A DNA stretch of 5,708 nt from UBA4658 sp002405485 (GTDB lineage Bacteria; Planctomycetota; Phycisphaerae; Phycisphaerales; UBA1924), in NCBI GenBank assembly GCA_036823255.1, contig DAISGC010000138.1, positions 1 through 5,708 of the forward strand. Direction: 5' to 3'. This document shows, piece after piece, positions 5,059 to 5,708 of this stretch; position 1 is the first letter of the stretch; each line of letters starts with the position of its first letter. The position numbers and the translations under genes are program-made. Under the pieces are notes generated by a model that was not told the DNA's origin, made no database searches, and saw only the letters and a program-made list of their open reading frames with translations.

Positions 5059-5178
5059 GCATTCGGCAACCGGCAACCGGCATTAGGGAATCAGAGAGGC
5101 TTCCCGCCAGCCGCCATAGCGAAATCCGACTGCCCAAAGCCGATTGCCGACGGCCGCCCTCCCGGCTGCCGCCTTCCC
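5059..5178. other. Remainder of the fdx-iscX gap
   Basis: No gene is supported here. The left part holds decayed words of the neighbouring 21-bp repeat. GCCGATTGCCG (5139-5149) is an inverted, one-mismatch counterpart of CGGCAACCGGC (near 5064-5081), and TTCCCGAA (5174-5181) is the inverse of TTCGGGAA in the 21-bp unit, so the gap has some self-complementarity. No promoter is recognised. Confidence 0.5.
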
Positions 5179-5206
5179 GAACCCCGAACCCCGAACCCTG
5201 AACCCC
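5179..5206. repeat. Four tandem heptamers GAACCCC
   Basis: Four 7-bp units run without a gap: GAACCCC, GAACCCC, GAACCCT, GAACCCC. They end ten bases before the iscX ATG, where a Shine-Dalgarno would be expected. Their complement is GGGGTTC. They recall the heptanucleotide STRR repeats of cyanobacteria in length and tandem form, but the unit differs. Confidence 0.85.
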
Positions 5207-5216
5207 GGATCGTCCT

Positions 5217-5438
5217 ATGCCCACGACCTACGGCTGGCTCGACATCCACCGCATCGCCGAGGAGTTTGCGGATGCGTATCCCGGGCGTGATCCGCTGACG
5301 CTGCGGTTTGTGGAGCTGCGCGCGATGGTGGAGAAGCTCCCGGGCTTTGTGCCGGACCCGTCGCACCCGGTGAACGAGAAGATCCTGGAGTCGATCCAGA
5401 TGGCGTGGGTGGGGGAGAAGGGTGAGGATGAGGATTGA
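5217..5438 (+). CDS. iscX: IscX (YfhJ) iron-sulfur assembly regulator
   Basis: This 73-residue acidic protein of the IscX family in E. coli binds iron and the desulfurase IscS and tunes the rate of cluster assembly. The family pattern is clear along the whole length: W7 and D9 (GWLDIHRIAEEFADAYP), the core YPGRDPLTLRFVEL (21-34), the LPGF turn (41-44), DP (47-48) and NEKILESIQMAW (53-64), against YPDLDPKTVRF and NEKILEAILLVW in E. coli. The length is slightly above the E. coli protein (66 aa), the extra being the acidic tail GEKGEDED. Two acidic residues of the E. coli sequence are replaced here (YPDLDP to YPGRDP, DDDP to VPDP), which might weaken iron binding. Following fdx reproduces the last two genes of the proteobacterial isc operon, though 242 repeat-filled bases separate them. 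ATG 5217 has no Shine-Dalgarno. Confidence 0.92.
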   Translation: MPTTYGWLDIHRIAEEFADAYPGRDPLTLRFVELRAMVEKLPGFVPDPSHPVNEKILESIQMAWVGEKGEDED

Positions 5439-5439
5439 C

Positions 5440-5607
5440 GGGGAAGAGGGAAACAGCGGAACAGCGGAATAGGGAAACAACGGAACAGTCAGACATCGGA
5501 ACAATGGAACAGCGGAACAGCAGAGCAGGAAGACTGCGGCTGTTCCGCTGTCTTTCCCTCCTGCTGTCCAACTGTTCCGCTGTTTCCCTGTTTCTTTGTT
5601 CCCCCGC
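5440..5607. repeat. GGAACAGC-word repeat with inverted arm between convergent genes
   Basis: After the iscX stop, purine-rich words (GGAACAGC, GGAATAG, GGAAACAAC, GGAACAGTC, GGAACAAT) are repeated with variation up to about 5529. Their inverted forms (TGTTCCGC, TGTTTCCC, TTGTTCCCC) fill 5540-5605. AGGGAAACAGCGGAACAG at 5447-5464 is a perfect 18-base inverted match of 5572-5589, and GGGGAA at 5440-5445 is the inverse of TTCCCC near 5600-5605, so outer and inner arms nest. The region lies between iscX and a gene converging from the right, so a transcript from either side would run into a strong hairpin. A role as a bidirectional transcription end is likely but unproven: no clean T-run directly after the stem is visible. 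Confidence 0.85.
5510..5550. terminator. Inner hairpin in the convergent gap, possible terminator
   Basis: CAGCGGAACAGC (5510-5521) and GCTGTTCCGCTG (5539-5550) form a perfect 12-bp stem with a 17-base loop, extended by one A-T pair. Downstream on the plus strand comes TCTTTCCCTCC, pyrimidine-rich but not a true T-run. It is a candidate end signal for iscX, competing with the larger fold of 5447-5464 and 5572-5589. Confidence 0.4.
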
Positions 5608-5611
5608 GGCT

Positions 5612-5707
5612 TCACGCCGCGAGCTTCATGCCCGCCGCACCGGTCCCGTCAGAGGTGCCGACGCTCACGAACGGCTGCCCGCCGCTGCCGGCGCCGAGCA
5701 TGATGGT
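5612..5707 (-). CDS. 3' end of an unidentified gene running in from the right edge
   Basis: The last 31 codons and TGA stop of a minus-strand gene appear to be present. The visible end reads TIMLGAGSGGQPFVSVG, then TSDGTGAAGMKLAA. The Gly-rich strand-and-turn pattern (IMLGAGSGGQPFVSVGTSDG) resembles repetitive beta-strand tails of surface or fibre-like proteins, but the piece is too short to name a family. The stop codon lies in the loop of a small stem (CGCGGC 5605-5610 with GCCGCG 5616-5621). The gene converges on iscX. It is also possible that the frame is open by chance. Confidence 0.5.
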   Translation of the reverse strand, partial: TIMLGAGSGGQPFVSVGTSDGTGAAGMKLAA

Positions 5708-5708
5708 G

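Noticed and set aside
4276..5076. Minus-strand open frames through fdx and the 21-bp repeats giving heptapeptide repeats
   Set aside because: The repeat peptide arises only because the 21-bp unit is a multiple of three. The frame runs antisense through the clear ferredoxin gene and into the GT2 gene in another frame.
4441..5092. CRISPR-like array
   Set aside because: The units are contiguous, without spacers of regular length, and no cas gene is present.

Overview
This 5.7 kb window is GC-rich bacterial chromosome with eight complete genes and one gene cut off by the right edge. No plasmid, phage, transposon, CRISPR, rRNA or tRNA signal is visible. The gene mix (a free-standing lipid A synthase N-terminal-like membrane protein behind a family 2 glycosyltransferase, an ISC ferredoxin with IscX, hpf followed by ptsN, and two unrecognised proteins of a planctomycete-like style), together with GC richness and mostly absent Shine-Dalgarno sequences, suggests Planctomycetota, perhaps class Phycisphaerae. 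That placement is an inference.

Layout. From 34 to 4409 every gene is on the minus strand. Read in the direction of transcription, they are a family 2 glycosyltransferase (4409-3579), a LAB_N membrane protein (3536-2865), an unrecognised 213-aa protein (2810-2169) and an unrecognised 282-aa protein that begins with TTG three bases after the previous stop (2165-1317). These four form a probable operon. After a 183-base gap come the ribosome hibernation factor hpf (1133-813), a 308-base non-coding gap holding two perfect 12-bp palindromes, and a PtsN-type PTS EIIA protein (504-34). The hpf-ptsN order is the same as in the proteobacterial rpoN-hpf-ptsN cluster. On the plus strand from 4576 are an ISC-type [2Fe-2S] ferredoxin and iscX, both parts of iron-sulfur cluster assembly. 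A minus-strand gene enters from the right edge and ends at 5612.

The least ordinary part is 4410-5611. Each of the three gaps there (divergent, co-directional and convergent) is filled by its own short-word repeat: GAGGTCGA/GAGGCTGA octamers, a 21-bp unit plus GAACCCC heptamers, and GGAACAGC-like words. In the first and third gaps the purine-rich tandem array is followed by a pyrimidine-rich copy of the same words in inverted orientation, so the gap can fold into a long imperfect hairpin on either strand. The middle gap shows the same purine-to-pyrimidine trend but only short inverted matches. The words differ between gaps while the design recurs, so this looks like a process that builds quasi-palindromes from local words rather than one dispersed repeat family. 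I do not recognise a named element that matches it.

How the genes may work together: the GT2/LAB_N pair probably modifies envelope lipid or polyisoprenyl-linked sugar. Hpf and PtsN link ribosome dormancy and nutrient signalling. Fdx and IscX supply electrons to, and tune, the cysteine desulfurase/scaffold machinery, whose other genes are not in this window.
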